A stretch of 64,000 bases of DNA. It comes from Parietaria judaica. Taxonomy: Eukaryota > Streptophyta > Magnoliopsida > Rosales > Urticaceae. This document shows positions 47,755 through 59,443 of the stretch, one piece after another; the stretch's first letter is position 1; each line of letters starts with the position of its first letter. The stretch is from positions 20,087,086 to 20,151,085 of the forward strand of contig OX940871.1 of the NCBI GenBank assembly GCA_954871525.1, written 5' to 3'. Under the pieces are notes generated by a model. It did no database searches, was not told where the DNA came from, and was given only the letters and a program-made list of their open reading frames with translations. A program made the translations under genes and the position numbers.

Positions 47755-47922
47755 CTGAGAAAAGGAGTTTAGCCAGGAAATAATGACAGGAACACAAGAG
47801 AAGCAACAAGTACGGAAACAACAAATTGAAGGGAAATCGAAGTTCTTTTCATTAATAAAATCCGTCGAAGAAATTACAAAGACAATGCGAATAATGTACA
47901 TAGGAAAGCTACAAGAAAAGGC

Positions 47923-50900
47923 CTAAGAGCCTTCCTTCCCCCCTACCGCTTCGTTGGTAACCCCCTCGACGGTAGAAGTGACCGCTTCGGTACCAACCGC
48001 TCCATCGGTAGAGGTGACGACCCCATCGTTGGTCCCGTACTCATCGAGGCCATCGGAGTCCGAAGAGGCAGCCCCAACTACGAAGCAAGCCGCCCAATCG
48101 ATACCAGCGGAAGAAGGAGCACCGGGGGTGAGCGGAGGAGAGTCAGGGTCAGGTAGAGACTTGTCGTCCAGCTCGCGGGCTTTAGCCTCACTCTCTTCGG
48201 AGATAGTCTTGTATTTCGGAAGACGAGGCAGAAGACTCCCAATGGTCGCCGTGGGAGGAACCTTCTCAAGAAGGCTAGCGTTGGCCCCATATGCGGCGGA
48301 GCGACGATGGAAATTGATGGACTCCTCCAGGGCCTTATACCTTGCCAAGGCACGTTGCGCTTTGTCTTGAGCCCTCTCGAAGAGGTGTAGGCGTGCTTCG
48401 CGCTCAGACTTCGCCTCCGTCTGCGATACCTCGAGCTCTTTGCCGAGGCGTTTTAAGCGCGAGGCCACTCGCGAGGCAAGCCGACTCTCCTGCTCGACAG
48501 GCACGCCCACCGCTTCGCTGATCTTAGCAAGCCGCCACTTCTTCGCTTCGAGATGCTTCTCGTAGCTCTCCACTATCATGGAGTGACGCCTGTGCTCCCC
48601 ATCTAACTCGGCCTTCAGCGCCGCAACCTCTGCCTCGGCCCTAGCCTTGCACTCGGCGAGTTTTTTTTCTTGAGCTTGGCGAAGCGAAGCCTCCTTCGCC
48701 AATTTGGCCTTCGCGACCTCCAGCTCATCGGAAGTTCGCTCGGCCGCTTCCCGATATTTGCGCTCTCCGAGAACGGAAACCCCGAGGAGCGATTCTGTGT
48801 CGGCAAGTTTAGCCCGGAGGTCGTTTAACTCCTGAGCGCTCTCGCCTCTGCCGCCATTCTCGTTAAGAATAATGGTGTTGAAGCGGGCAAGAGCCTGGAA
48901 AAGCGTAGAGGCAGCCCGGCCATAGCCCCTGATCTGGCTCAGAGACAAGCCGGTGTTCCCCGAAGGCTCGGGCCAAAACAGGTCCCGAAGGACCCGGAGC
49001 GAGTATGCTTTCCACTCTTCCGGCGGAGACTCCGAAGTAGGAGCTGCCGGAAATCGCTCCGGGAGAGAAAAGCCTCCCGGCCCGGAGTTGGGAAGAAACT
49101 TCGGAAGTGGAGAGAATGAAATCCCGGCATCGTCGGGAGAGGAGGCACTAGCCCCAGAGGCGCCGACAGCGTCGGTCGGCTCCAAAGCGCCCTCCGGACG
49201 AGGCACTTCGGGATGAGTAGATACGCCGGGATGAACGACGTCCGCAACGAGGCCATCCCCTCCCTCGGGATGGCCCCCGACCAAAACCTCTTCGGAAGGA
49301 AGAGAAACCCCCTCCGAAGCGAAGGGCCGCCCGACGGGCTCCAGGACAAGGGGCGCGTCGGCGGCATCAAGTGCCCCTTCGAGCGACAAGCCCTCCTCAT
49401 CAGCCGTAGGAACGGCGACTGAAAGTTTTTCCGCGGCAGGTGCGGGAGGTATTGAAGAAGAAGCCTCCAAGCAAGGAGGCGCGTCGGCGCGAGCCGGAAT
49501 CTGAAATTACGAGAAAAGTATATACCAAAATATGCATTAGATACCCGAAATGTGCAAGCATCATGAAAAATAAAGAGGGAAAAGGAAGTAAAAGCTACCT
49601 CGGAGGCCGAGAGATCCATCGACGACACTAAATCGATGAAGTCATCATCAAAGCGGAACCGCTCCCGAGAAGTGGGAGAAGGACGAAGGGTCCCATGAGC
49701 CCCATCGATGCTTCCACCGGTCTCGGGCGGAGGAGTCGAAGCAAGAGCGGTCGACGCGATCGCCTCGGCGGGAACAGTCCCCTCGCGAGAAGCGACGGTG
49801 ACAGTCTCCGGAGCCAAAGGAGTTGCATCTATCTCCTTAGACGACTCGGAAGTCTTATTCCTCTTCGGAGAAGGAGCGTCGCGTACCCCTTCAGCGGTTT
49901 TCCTTTTCAGAATAACTTTCTCGCGAGAAGTTTCCCGCGAGGAAGTCTGGGACTCGGATTCGCGACGGCTCTCCGAAGGACGAGATGAATCCCGAGGGCG
50001 AGTCGTCCCCGAGGAAGTCGACATCCCCGAAGAGCGAGAAGCACCAGCGTCGTGCTTATGCTTTGTCCGCCTCTCCGAACTGCTCTTCGGAGGAAGAGCT
50101 TTATCACTTGAAACAAACCGGTCAGCACCGGTCCGAGGGCCGATGCCCATGAAGCCAGCCTTCGACAGATCCCGACGAGAATCGGAGGACCCACCTCCTT
50201 GTCCTGAATCTTGGCCTTGTCTTGGATTTTGGCCTTGTCCTGGATCTTGGCCTTGACATTGCCGTGGCTCCGATGATCCACGGGTGGACTTTTGAGTTCT
50301 CTTCTTCGGCTTAGGAGATTGCCGAACAGCGGGGGACGAGGGGTCCGCGTCTTTGACCTCTTCGAGGCGGAATCCGACAGGCCACAAAGATGCCGGTGGT
50401 CTCCCCACGATGTGGCAGAGCTGGTAGAGCCCGGACTCTTGAACGCGGGTCCCGTAGAAGTCCGTCGTCCAATTCCGACGAGGATTTTCCAGCAGAGCCC
50501 GAACGACCCCAGCGAAGCGCTCGTCGTCCTCTTTATTCGCGATGGGCCTGAATCTCGGCACTTCTTTCTCGTCGACCCACTTGGTGGGAAGCGCTTCCCA
50601 ATGCGGCCCGAGGGTGCGACGGTCGAGATGCGCGAAGAAATACCTATTCTCCCACCCGGACTCATTGTTCGGCGTGTGGGTGATGACGTGGACACCCGCG
50701 GCGGAAGAGAGGAAAAAACGGCCCAGATTCTTTGAATTCTTCGACCACTTGAAGAGCCGCATCAAATCCTCCAGGGTCAGAGCCACTTTCTGCTCGAGAG
50801 CGATGGCCATGGTGCAGACGAGAAGGCGAAGAGAGTTAGGGCTAACCTGACTGATCGGCATATTGTATGCGTGGAGGAAGCACACAATGAGATGAGGCAG

Positions 50901-51107
50901 TGGAAGATGCAATTCCACCGACCGGAAGAAGTGCTCATAAAGCGTGATGTACCCTTCCGGAGGCTCGTCGCCAAGCTCGCCGGATTTGGGGAGACGCAGG
51001 TAGCAAGGATTGGAGTCCACATAGTGCTTCTTCAAATCCTCGAGATGCTTCTCCGTCATTATAGACTTCGGCGACCGAGTCTTGAAGATCTTTCCCGGAT
51101 TCGACAT
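47923..51107 (-). CDS. Spliced antisense gene of the Tat element (2 exons, 1028 aa)
   Basis: Exon 1 runs from the ATG at 51107 to 49599 (503 codons). Exon 2 runs from 49500 to the TAG at 47923. The intron has GT (after GCCTCCGAG) and a TTTCAG acceptor, and joins phase 0. The N-terminal part, with GYITLYEHFFRSVELHLPLP and FLHAYNMPISQVSPN motifs, is of the 'putative gypsy-type transposon' family (PF04195) known from antisense ORFs of plant gypsy elements. Then come a Gln/Gly repeat (GQDPGQGQNPRQGQDSGQGG), Ser/Arg-rich linkers and a basic stretch, and in exon 2 a long coiled coil. It reads opposite to gag-pol between pol and the 3' LTR. The function is unknown. Confidence 0.75.
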
Positions 51108-51673
51108 TTTCTTGATCGAAAAAGAAGAATTTGGACGGAAAGAGAGTTCGAAGATTTTCTGGAGAAGAAGGAAGCCGGGAAAGAAAGTGGCAGAGAGGAT
51201 TTGGAGAGAGGTTTTGAAACGAAGTGTTTGAGTCAAAGGCGAGGTTTTAAATTTATAGAAAGAGGCAGGCGGAAGTTGGAAAGGCACATCCAGATCCGAC
51301 GGCCCAGGTTCGAAGCGGGAAAATTCATCCAACGGTGAAGATTAAAAGAATCGGTGCGAAGCTCGAAGGCACTCGAGTGCGAAAAAACCCCGCATTTAAT
51401 GCGAAATGATTGACGGCGATTTCCGAGATCTGACAGCCTGGAGAATCGCGCCCAATCAGCGCTACGTTGGAACTCGAGGACATCCGTGAGCGTGCAAGAA
51501 GTGGAAGAGTCCCCGAAGGACACAACCCCTTCGAGGGAAAACCTCATCGAGGGAAAACCTCTTCGAGGAAAAACGTCATCGAGAAAAATACTTCATCGGA
51601 CAAAAACCTTATCGGAGATAAATCCTGTTTTATTTTATCAACTGCTTCACACTCGATAAAATAGGGGACTAAC

Positions 51674-52375
51674 TGTTAAGGTCAGATTTTGTCAAATCTT
51701 TCCCTAACACTACCCTTTGTCGTTTATGAAGTAAACGACGTAAAAAACAAGGGAACGACTGCCTAAGTAGTTCAGGCCCATCAAGGAGCAGAAGAAATAA
51801 GGCCCAACAAGCGAAGCCCATGGAAAGTCATCATCCGACCAAGCCAGCCCAACACCTCATCACGAGAAAGGAAGCTCATCGGAGAAAGCTCTTCGAGAAA
51901 GCCTACTCGTATTAAAAGATATTCATTCGAGATCGCGAGAAAGAAGGGAAGACTGGGTTATTCGGTTGAAGATTTCGTGGGATATCCAACGCAAAATAAG
52001 GAAGTCAACCACGATCATAGCGAAACAGAAGGAAACCCTAGCAAGATTTGAGGAGTATTCTAGAAGACTTTCAAGCCTATATATACGAATGTAAACTTAG
52101 CATAATTTATTTTTATTGAGTATCCAGTGTTCAGTGTCCAATATTATCGTGAGTTTTTGAGAGAATAAATCCTTGAGTCTTCGAGTCTGATTATTCATAT
52201 TATTCTCGATTTCCCAAGGGTTAGAGAGTGTAATCTTCGATTGTCCAAGCTATCAAACGGAAGAAACCGGGTCCTCTCGAAATTATAATAAATCAGAGAT
52301 ATTCGTATTATTTATAATTATCTATTATTTTCGATTATCTTTGTGACTGCACGGTGAGTAAAATCGCCCTCTACA
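51674..52375 (+). repeat. 3' LTR of the Tat element
   Basis: 702 bp and identical as read to the 5' LTR. It is preceded by AGGGGACTAAC and followed by the AAAGT target duplication. Confidence 0.95.
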
Positions 52376-53623
52376 AAAGTTATGCCTAAAGACATACAAA
52401 AAGAGAGAGAAAAAAATAATAATTCAGTAGCTTTCTCTCCATTTTCTATGCTGACGATGAGGCTATCCACTGAGGCTCTCATGATCAAGAAGTTTTTCTA
52501 ATGCCCTCATTTGGTACACTAAAAAATCCTGACCCGAGATTGCGCAATAGACAATTGTGATTTTTCCCTTTTTATTATATAGAATATGTTTATGTATGTT
52601 TCTATTGAAGATATATTGTCAGGGCTTTTGCAATAATGTTGTTTAATCAACAACTCAAAGGCCGCGCTTATATTTTGCAGGAACTTATGACAAAGCACAA
52701 ATAAAATGTGCGGAGCTTGAATGTACAAGCGATCTTCGTCATATTCAAACCATGTGAGTTTTGTTATTATTACGTTTTTTTCTCTCTAATCGTGCACTTT
52801 GTATTCCACTGAAAAGTGAAGAAAATATGGACGGAATATTGGAGGTGAAGAAACAACTTTCACATTTTTGTTCGTTTGACAATAAAAAAAGTTTGACTTC
52901 CTAATTCATTTTCACGATTTAAATCCACTCTTTTATTTTTTGTAAACGACCTCAATTCACTCTTCTGTTTTTTTTAATGGGCTTTAATCCACTCTTGTTG
53001 TAAGTAACTTGATCCATCTATTAGTCTATTTCTATTATTTGGATGTTTTTTAAATCATTTAAATATTTGAGGTCTCATGAAATTATATTTATATCTATAG
53101 TAATTCACACTCTCCGTATTTGTTTCTGTTGGAGACCTTAATAGTGCATCGTGGAAAGTTGCAAGTTGTTCTAGATACTACTTGAGCACTGGTAGTGGTG
53201 TTCCATGCACAACGCGTTGTCTCTTGAATTTTATCATATAATTATAAGAAAATATATTTAAATAATAGACACTTATTCAATTTGTATAGATACGTAATTT
53301 TAAGGTTGAAGGTGTATCATTCTGGCTTTTACCTTATCATGTCCATACTCAAAGATTCAATCAAGGTATGCTTTCTCACTAAATATTGAGTTTACCATAT
53401 CGTGATTCATGTCATATTTTGGGCATGACGTTCACTAGGTACTTGATAAATCGGAGGTAAACTCCATGCCAAGAAGATGTGCATGGCGACCTTTTTCCAC
53501 TTTATTAGTGAAAACGAACTCTATTTTTTTAAATGTGTGACTGTGATTACTTTGTTAGGTGTAGCATGTAAGAATGATTGTATTGTAAGCTTAGTTTTAG
53601 CTCTAGCACGACTTTATATTATA
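52376..53623. other. AT-rich intergenic DNA, no supported gene
   Basis: No long frame or transposon end was found. An exon-like piece at about 52680-52752 (TTGCAG before, GTGAG after, open in one phase) has no partner exons and could be chance. Confidence 0.5.
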
Positions 53624-53939
53624 TCGTAAATACTCGATAAATTAATAGTCGCAATTAAATAAGATTTTTGTCTGGTCCCGATTTGGGTTTAACTAGTTAA
53701 ATTAATAATTCGCTAAATTTATAAGATAATAATTTTCTTCGAAAGTATATAGGTCCAAAGTGATATATAAATTAATAATTCAATATAAAAAAGTGTATAA
53801 ACAATTTTAAAATCACTATAAACAAAATATAATATAAATAACTATCAAATCACATTAAATAAAAAGATAACATTACATCATTAATCATGTAGTCTTCTTA
53901 AAATATGATTCTATATTAATTTAATTTTTTTTGAATGGG

Positions 53940-54190
53940 TTATTAACTTATTTGTTTCTTCTTGAAATTGTTATCTTTTTGAACTTCATCTCTAAGTTTT
54001 GGAAGAGCATTAAGAAGGCCGGGTGTCGTATTCTCATGTTATAGCAAAAAATTGTTGAGAGTGATTGCTGCTAGAATTTCATCCTTCCGTGAGACGGGCT
54101 CTAATTCGGTAATTTCATCTTTAACTTCATCTTCTTTGTTTTGTCCAACAATACCTTCAATAAGTTGTTTGTCTGCTAAAAACTCTTACG
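53940..54190 (-). pseudogene. C-terminal fragment of a pogo-like transposase
   Basis: On the minus strand it encodes an acidic tail followed by a segment with KDEILAAITLNNFLL, a stop, then HENTTPGLLNALPKLRDEV, which resembles the C-terminal helices of plant pogo/Tigger transposases. The in-frame stop and the loss of the upstream DDE domain show it is dead. Fragment limits are approximate. Confidence 0.6.
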
Positions 54191-54207
54191 TCTCATTTTC
54201 TCCTAGA

Positions 54208-55276
54208 CAGGGGCTGGGCTAGTTGGGGCCGAGCGGGTGCGGCCGCCCTCACTTTATTAAAATACGTTATTTTTAATAAAAAAAAATATACACTTTTATC
54301 AATATATATAAAAGGTATCATGTGTAGACAAAATTGATACTCTAATGTAGTGAAATCTAAGTTTGGTTTTAACTATCTCTTCCTAATAGACCAATGTTCA
54401 ATTCTCAACAACCTCATTTTCTTTTTTATATATTTATGACCTCTCTATATTAGTATTAATATCTTAACATAAATATTCTTTTATTACATATTAAGTAATA
54501 ATATTTATACCATTGTATAACTAAATATTATCGATTTATAAAAATTAATTCTAAAATTACTTTTATATTATATCATATTCTAAAAATTTCAACTTAATTT
54601 TTTTCCAGCCCCTTTTGTAGAAATCTTGGCCGACAAGGATATACTTTATTAAAACATATGCACGGAACTTGGGCATATGTCATCCATCGCATCCTCTGAA
54701 GCTCCGGAGGCAGTAAAATTTGGCGACTCCGCTTATTATAGGGATTCCAATCGACATCAGACTGAAACATAAGATTAAACAAAATGAAAACATTTTTGGA
54801 AATTCTATACATATACAACATATTTTTCCTCTAAAACGAAAAAACAAGATCGTTTTGACGCTTTCTAGTAATAAAAAAGTCGCTTAGAATATTACAATAT
54901 TTAAAACTTTGCACGTCTTAAATTGATTGGTGGTTTTTATTCTCTACTTTTATAAGTTGTAATCATTTTAGTATACCTATAATTAAGTAAAGTACAAAAA
55001 TACAATGGAAAAAAGAAGTTATAAACATAAAAAGTGTTACTAAAAAATATTTAAAAAATATGGTGGGTTTGAGAATTGAACCAAGGGCTATAACTTCGCA
55101 AATAACTTTAAAAGTAGCAAAATTCCACAAGGCTGTAGTGATATTTAGTCTATAAATGTTATGTTTATTATTTATATGTAAACTTTTACTGATATGAATA
55201 AATAAAAATAAAAATAACGTGTTCGGACCAAGTGGGGACGGCCGCCCCCGCTCTGCCCCCCTTGGCTCCGCCCCTG
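54208..55276. mobile_element. hAT-like element nested in the pogo-like element
   Basis: It begins CAGGGGCTGGGCTAG and ends TTGGCTCCGCCCCTG. About 45 bp inside each end are matching inverted blocks (GAGCGGGTGCGGCCGCC on the left, complement of GAGCGGGGGCGGCCGTC on the right). No clear 8 bp target duplication was found, perhaps because the flanks were altered. The interior is AT-rich apart from a short coding-like stretch. Confidence 0.7.
54645..54761 (-). pseudogene. Plant-mobile-domain-like protein fragment inside the hAT element
   Basis: After a TTTCAG acceptor on the minus strand, about 39 codons read VDWNPYNKRSRQILLPPELQ and then a W-x(n)-VPCICF-like end, the spacing of the transposon-derived plant mobile domain. 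There is no N-terminal part and no continuation, so it looks like a captured exon piece. Confidence 0.4.
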
Positions 55277-55568
55277 ACCAAGCATCCATCGAATTGATAA
55301 TTCAACTCGTTGATCAAAGAATTGGTACTCTAATAAAATCTTTTTAAATCATAATAGTCTCTCTTGATATTCTTAATATTGATTCTTTAATAGTCTCTAG
55401 ATAATGATATTTTGTTAGTAAAGATGTTTATAAAATCATAGCTGATTAATAAAAAATTTATTCATCAATGTATAAATTAAAAAATTATTAATTTATATTT
55501 TAATTTCTAATTCAATAAGATAATATTTTTGTTGGTCCCAACAATATCAATTTATAGAGGTTTTACTG

Positions 55569-57089
55569 TATATGCAATTTTTAGCTTTCTAACGTGGCAT
55601 TGTACCATTTAGAAAAAAAAAAAAATACAAAGATTCAAAGATTGTACATGAAACTCGATAAAGTAAATTTTTCTAAGGTGTCGGAATTGGTATCCGTGTA
55701 TTAACAACCGAGTCGATGTATTTTCGCTTATATCGTACATGTTTGGTGATATCGAGTTAGTTTCTTTCATCGAAATCACTGATGTAAGGTATTGTGTCAC
55801 CTGAGTTCAAAACAACACTCTATAAGTGACAATAAAAGATAAAAACAACGATAATAAGGAGACGTAATCGGTTATCATTGAATGCTTATTGCGATTGACG
55901 ATGAAAGAGTGTCACGGTGTAAGATGACAGATTGAGAGATATAAACGTCGAGTACATTAAAAAATAAAACATAATTCATTATGTGTGAGAGAGAAAGCTT
56001 CAAACACATAAATTAAATTTAAAAACAATTAAATGAGTTTTTAGTTTCCGGTTTAGTTTCGGATTTTAAATAACTTTTTTTTTTCAATTCAAATCAGAAT
56101 CGGATTTTTTTTTCTTTCTTTTCATGGTCATGTTTAAATGGATGCAGCTTGTATAGATTATACATATACTATAGCATAAACATAAATATTAAGAAAAGTT
56201 TTTATGAATGGGCACCAGGGGCATGGTTCTTCATGCCCACGATCTATTCGATAAGACTTGAATTTCAAAACCATAGAGATACCGCCTCCACCATTGATGC
56301 GGGCACACGCTCCGGATTGGCGTCGTGCGCGCCCATCGCCCGGACTAGACTAGGTCTTAGAGACCGTTGGGTATCATCGGGATAATTTGGATTTGGTTGG
56401 GAGGGAAATATTTCTCCCGGTAGCATAATGGGATATAGCCCTCGGGCGTAGGTTGATCTGGCTCCGCTCGAATGAATAGGGGTTGCAAATCCCTAGCCGC
56501 CCTTCGACCCCCGGAACTACCACCGCTTCTTCGAGACATAATAGGAAATTTGAGAACTTGAGAGCTTTAGAGAGAAAAAACTTAGAGAGTTGAGAGAATT
56601 TGAGAGAGAGTTGGAAGATTGTTGATGAGGAAATGAGGGTGGGAGATGTGGTAATCTATAGGATTTGAGGAGAGTGTTGGGTGGGTGAATAATTATTGAG
56701 GTGGGTGAAGTGGGTGAATAAAGTTGGGGGGAAAATATTGAAATTTGAAATTTTTGGGTTGGAATTCGAGTAAAGTGGGTAAAAATTGTGGTTGGGTAAT
56801 TAATTTCAGGTAAAAAGTGTGTTACTTCTGCAAAAAACAAACACAAATTATACCCTCACTCGGATCGTTGACGTGGCGTAACGTGGGCCGTCGATCGCGA
56901 GGCGCGGATTGCAATCTCACCACGTCGCGACGATTCGCGACGTCAAAGCAGGAATCGCGACTCGTCGCGACAAGTCGCGACGTGGTCAAAGCGGTCGCCA
57001 AATGCAGCTCTAGTCCTTACACCATAAAGCAAGCAAGTGTGCTTAAATATGATGGAATGTGTTAGGTAGTTTTAGGTTATACCCTAGGC
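55569..57089. other. Intergenic DNA with an unidentified transposon-like fragment
   Basis: 55569-56190 is AT-rich with nothing recognised. 56190-57020 is GC-richer; its minus strand has an ATG frame (56357-56539) starting MSRRSGGSSGGRRAARDLQP and then closing, preceded by a purine/pyrimidine-skewed leader and, at 56925-57000, a cluster of TCGCGAC motifs. This resembles the 5' end of a DNA-transposon gene, but the family is not identified. Confidence 0.35.
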
Positions 57090-58110
57090 CAGGGGCGGAC
57101 CCAATAAGGGCCCAAAAGGGGCTATAGCCCCCACAACCCAAATGAAAATTAGCAAACTAGATTGGCCCATCTCAAGCTCAGCCCCTGCTAGCAAATATTG
57201 CTTAGCCCCTCACTTCAAAGCCTAACCCGATCTTAATCTCTCTCTATCAAAACTCAGCCCCAATCTCATTATCTCACTCATCTCTCTCTCTCTCCCTCTC
57301 CCTCTCCCTCTCCCTCTCTCTCAGCAGAGCTTAACTCTTTCTCTCTCTCATGCGGACGATACAAGGCCCCACTCCATTTCTATTCATCAAAAAAAAAAAA
57401 AAAACCAAAGAGAGCTTCACCCCTAGAACAATGGATTTCGATCACTCGCCATCGCCGAAGAAGGGGACTTATTTCTGCAACGCCATAGCCGACGCAGTTC
57501 CGAGCCTTGCCGCCTCTAATCACAACACATATGCGCTTCGTCTGCTCTCCTAATCACGTTCGGGGATCAGACTCTAAGCCCCTAGATTTGATTTTTTTCC
57601 CTTTTGGATTTTTGGAAAATTGTTGTTAAAATTGTCCTATTCCATTTCGCTTTTTTGGTGTTTGTCTAGGGATGAAAATTCTTATTCACAAACTTCGTTC
57701 CTTTTATTCTATTCCTGTCAAGAATACGTGTATATATATGAAGTTAATAGTCTAGCCAAATCTCAAATCTTGAACACCATTGTTCAATTTGAAGTTAAGA
57801 CTGTGTTCACTTTGTTCAATTCAACTGGTAAAATTGGGCTGAAGAGATTTTGTGACAAATGCCCTATTAGTCTATTTGAGGAAGTGTCTCGACAAGTGGA
57901 GATTTATAAGGCGTTTTGCTTTGTTTGAGTAACATTTAGGGTATTTTTTTTAGCTCTTATCCCGGCCCGTTTTCTGACCCGTTTCCGGCCCGAGAACTGG
58001 GATTTTTTGGGTAAAAAACTAGGAAGCGGGCTTGTTCTGTTTTTCGCCTTGAAATTATTATTTTTTAGCCCCTCCCAGTCTCATATTCTGGATCCGCCAG
58101 TCCGCCACTG
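57090..58110. mobile_element. hAT-type element with a perfect 8 bp target duplication
   Basis: It starts CAGGGGCGGACCC and ends CCGCCAGTCCGCCACTG. The octamer CCCTAGGC lies on both sides (57082-57089 and 58111-58118). The interior has a CT-rich microsatellite (about 57270-57335), an ATG frame with MDFDHSPSPKKGTYFCNA (to 57553) and another open stretch (57620-57928). These look like remnants of a transposase or captured exons; no intact transposase is seen. Confidence 0.85.
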
Positions 58111-58118
58111 CCCTAGGC

Positions 58119-58972
58119 CACACCTCATCTTTTAGGACCATACCTCACTCATGAGGTAGGTACAATGCTTGTAATGCCTATATATGTATTCATTTTGGAT
58201 GAATGCAAGGTTTTTTTTTTTTTTTTTCTTTTGGAAAAGGAGTCAGATTTGAGAAGAGAGAAATGCTTGTAATTAAAGAGAATCAAGAAGAAAATACACA
58301 CGCGTCTTTACATCATCATTTTTTTGAGCGGTCTTAGCTAATAAACGGAAGAAATCAATCCATTTTCTTTAAAAACAAGGATCAATCCTTGTGATTGTTG
58401 AGTGTACAAAATGCCCTCAACATTTATAATTTATCTTCTTAAAAAACACTCATAATTATTATCTAGTCTGGCCCAAAATCGACCTTGCTCCTTCGCAATT
58501 TTTTAGCGTCTCGTAGATTAGCAACCGCTTTACATTTTCTCCTATAAAAATGACTATTTCCGTCCAATTGATTGACCGTAGCGCACCGCATCGTGCACGC
58601 GTGGTAGTACGTGGAAGGTGGCTTGGGTGCCTAAGAGCCGATCACATTATACAATGTTACATTACATACAATAACACTACTACCTTTTGTAATCTATTAA
58701 GGCGAGACTCTTGAACAGAGACAAACTTACATTCTATTACAAATCTACCCAAGTTTCTTCTGCTTGGACTACAAGCTACAAAATTCATTTGGATTGGATC
58801 GTTTGTTAATTAAAATGTTGGTACTTAGTATGTCAATTAGTTATACTATTATCATTTTTATAAATTAAGTATATGTTAATTACTTACTCTATTAAGTAAT
58901 AAATATTTTTAAAATTATTCATATAAAACCCATTGGGCGACATAATCAAAATTTTATAGCTGATCTATCAGT
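58119..58972. other. Distal upstream region of PGK, no gene seen
   Basis: AT-rich, with a poly-T run near 58212 and no coding frame or transposon end. It separates the hAT element from the duplicated PGK upstream block. Confidence 0.5.
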
Positions 58973-59242
58973 AAAATCGTGACCAAACGATAAATCCGCG
59001 ATAACCGGTTATCGACCAATGGAGAAAAACAATATTTTCTGTTGTCCGTCTCCAAACCGGAAGAACGGGATTCGCCCGTCCAGGGAGCATCACGGCCCGG
59101 GCCGGGCAAAATCGTGGCCAAACAACAAATCCTCGATAACCGGTTATCGACCCACTGGGAAAAAATGATATGTTTTGTTGCCCGTCTCCAAACCGGAAGA
59201 ACGGGATTCGCCCGTCCAGGGAGCATCACGGACCGGGGCGGG
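58973..59242. promoter_or_regulatory. 135 bp tandem duplication upstream of PGK with 16-18 bp palindromes
   Basis: Copy 1 (58973-59107) and copy 2 (59108-59242) share long identical runs, including CTCCAAACCGGAAGAACGGG and CGTCCAGGGAGCATCACGG. Each copy holds the perfect palindrome CGATAACCGGTTATCG (58999-59014 and 59134-59149; 18 bp in copy 2). The block ends about 200 bp before the PGK start codon. Regulation through the palindrome (for example a dimeric factor binding AACCGGTT) is an inference. Confidence 0.65.
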
Positions 59243-59443
59243 CAGCCCGTGCCCGGGTGACACCTGTCTCTCTAGGACAGTATGAAGTATGAACCTCTCC
59301 TCGATGATAAGAGTAGAATCCCAAGCTCTCATTCCTTCGCCTTTCACGTCCACATCCATCCATCTCTCTGTAAATCATCACTCTCTCTCTCTCCTCACAA
59401 TCTCAACCTCACTCCACTCAATCTCTCTCTCCAGGAAGCAGCA

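Larger units (their letters stand above)
39647..52375 (+). mobile_element. Complete Ty3/gypsy LTR retrotransposon, Tat lineage (12.7 kb)
   Basis: LTRs of 702 bp at 39647-40348 and 51674-52375 read identically. The target duplication AAAGT is perfect (39642-39646 and 52376-52380). A primer site TGGCGCCCACCGAGGG starts at 40352, and a short polypurine tract (AGGGGAC) precedes the 3' LTR. Order: gag, protease, a UAG stop, then RT, RNase H, a second RNase H and integrase. A tandem-repeat block, a poly-A run and a spliced antisense gene lie between pol and the 3' LTR. A second RNase H and extra antisense ORFs are known traits of the plant Tat lineage. The insertion is recent. Confidence 0.95.
53624..55568. 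mobile_element. Decayed pogo-like (Tc1/mariner, Emigrant/Lemi1 type) element, interrupted by an hAT element
   Basis: The right end TATAGAGGTTTTACTG followed by TA fits the Emigrant/Lemi1 terminal repeat. The left end TCGTAAATACTCGATAAATT, preceded by TA, is a mutated complement of it. About 1.07 kb of the interior is a separate hAT-like insertion (54208-55276). The remaining 0.88 kb carries a fragment of pogo-type transposase on the minus strand. Confidence 0.7.

Noticed and set aside
52680..52752. Exon-like piece with acceptor and donor
   Set aside because: A single short open stretch with no partner exons; could easily be chance.
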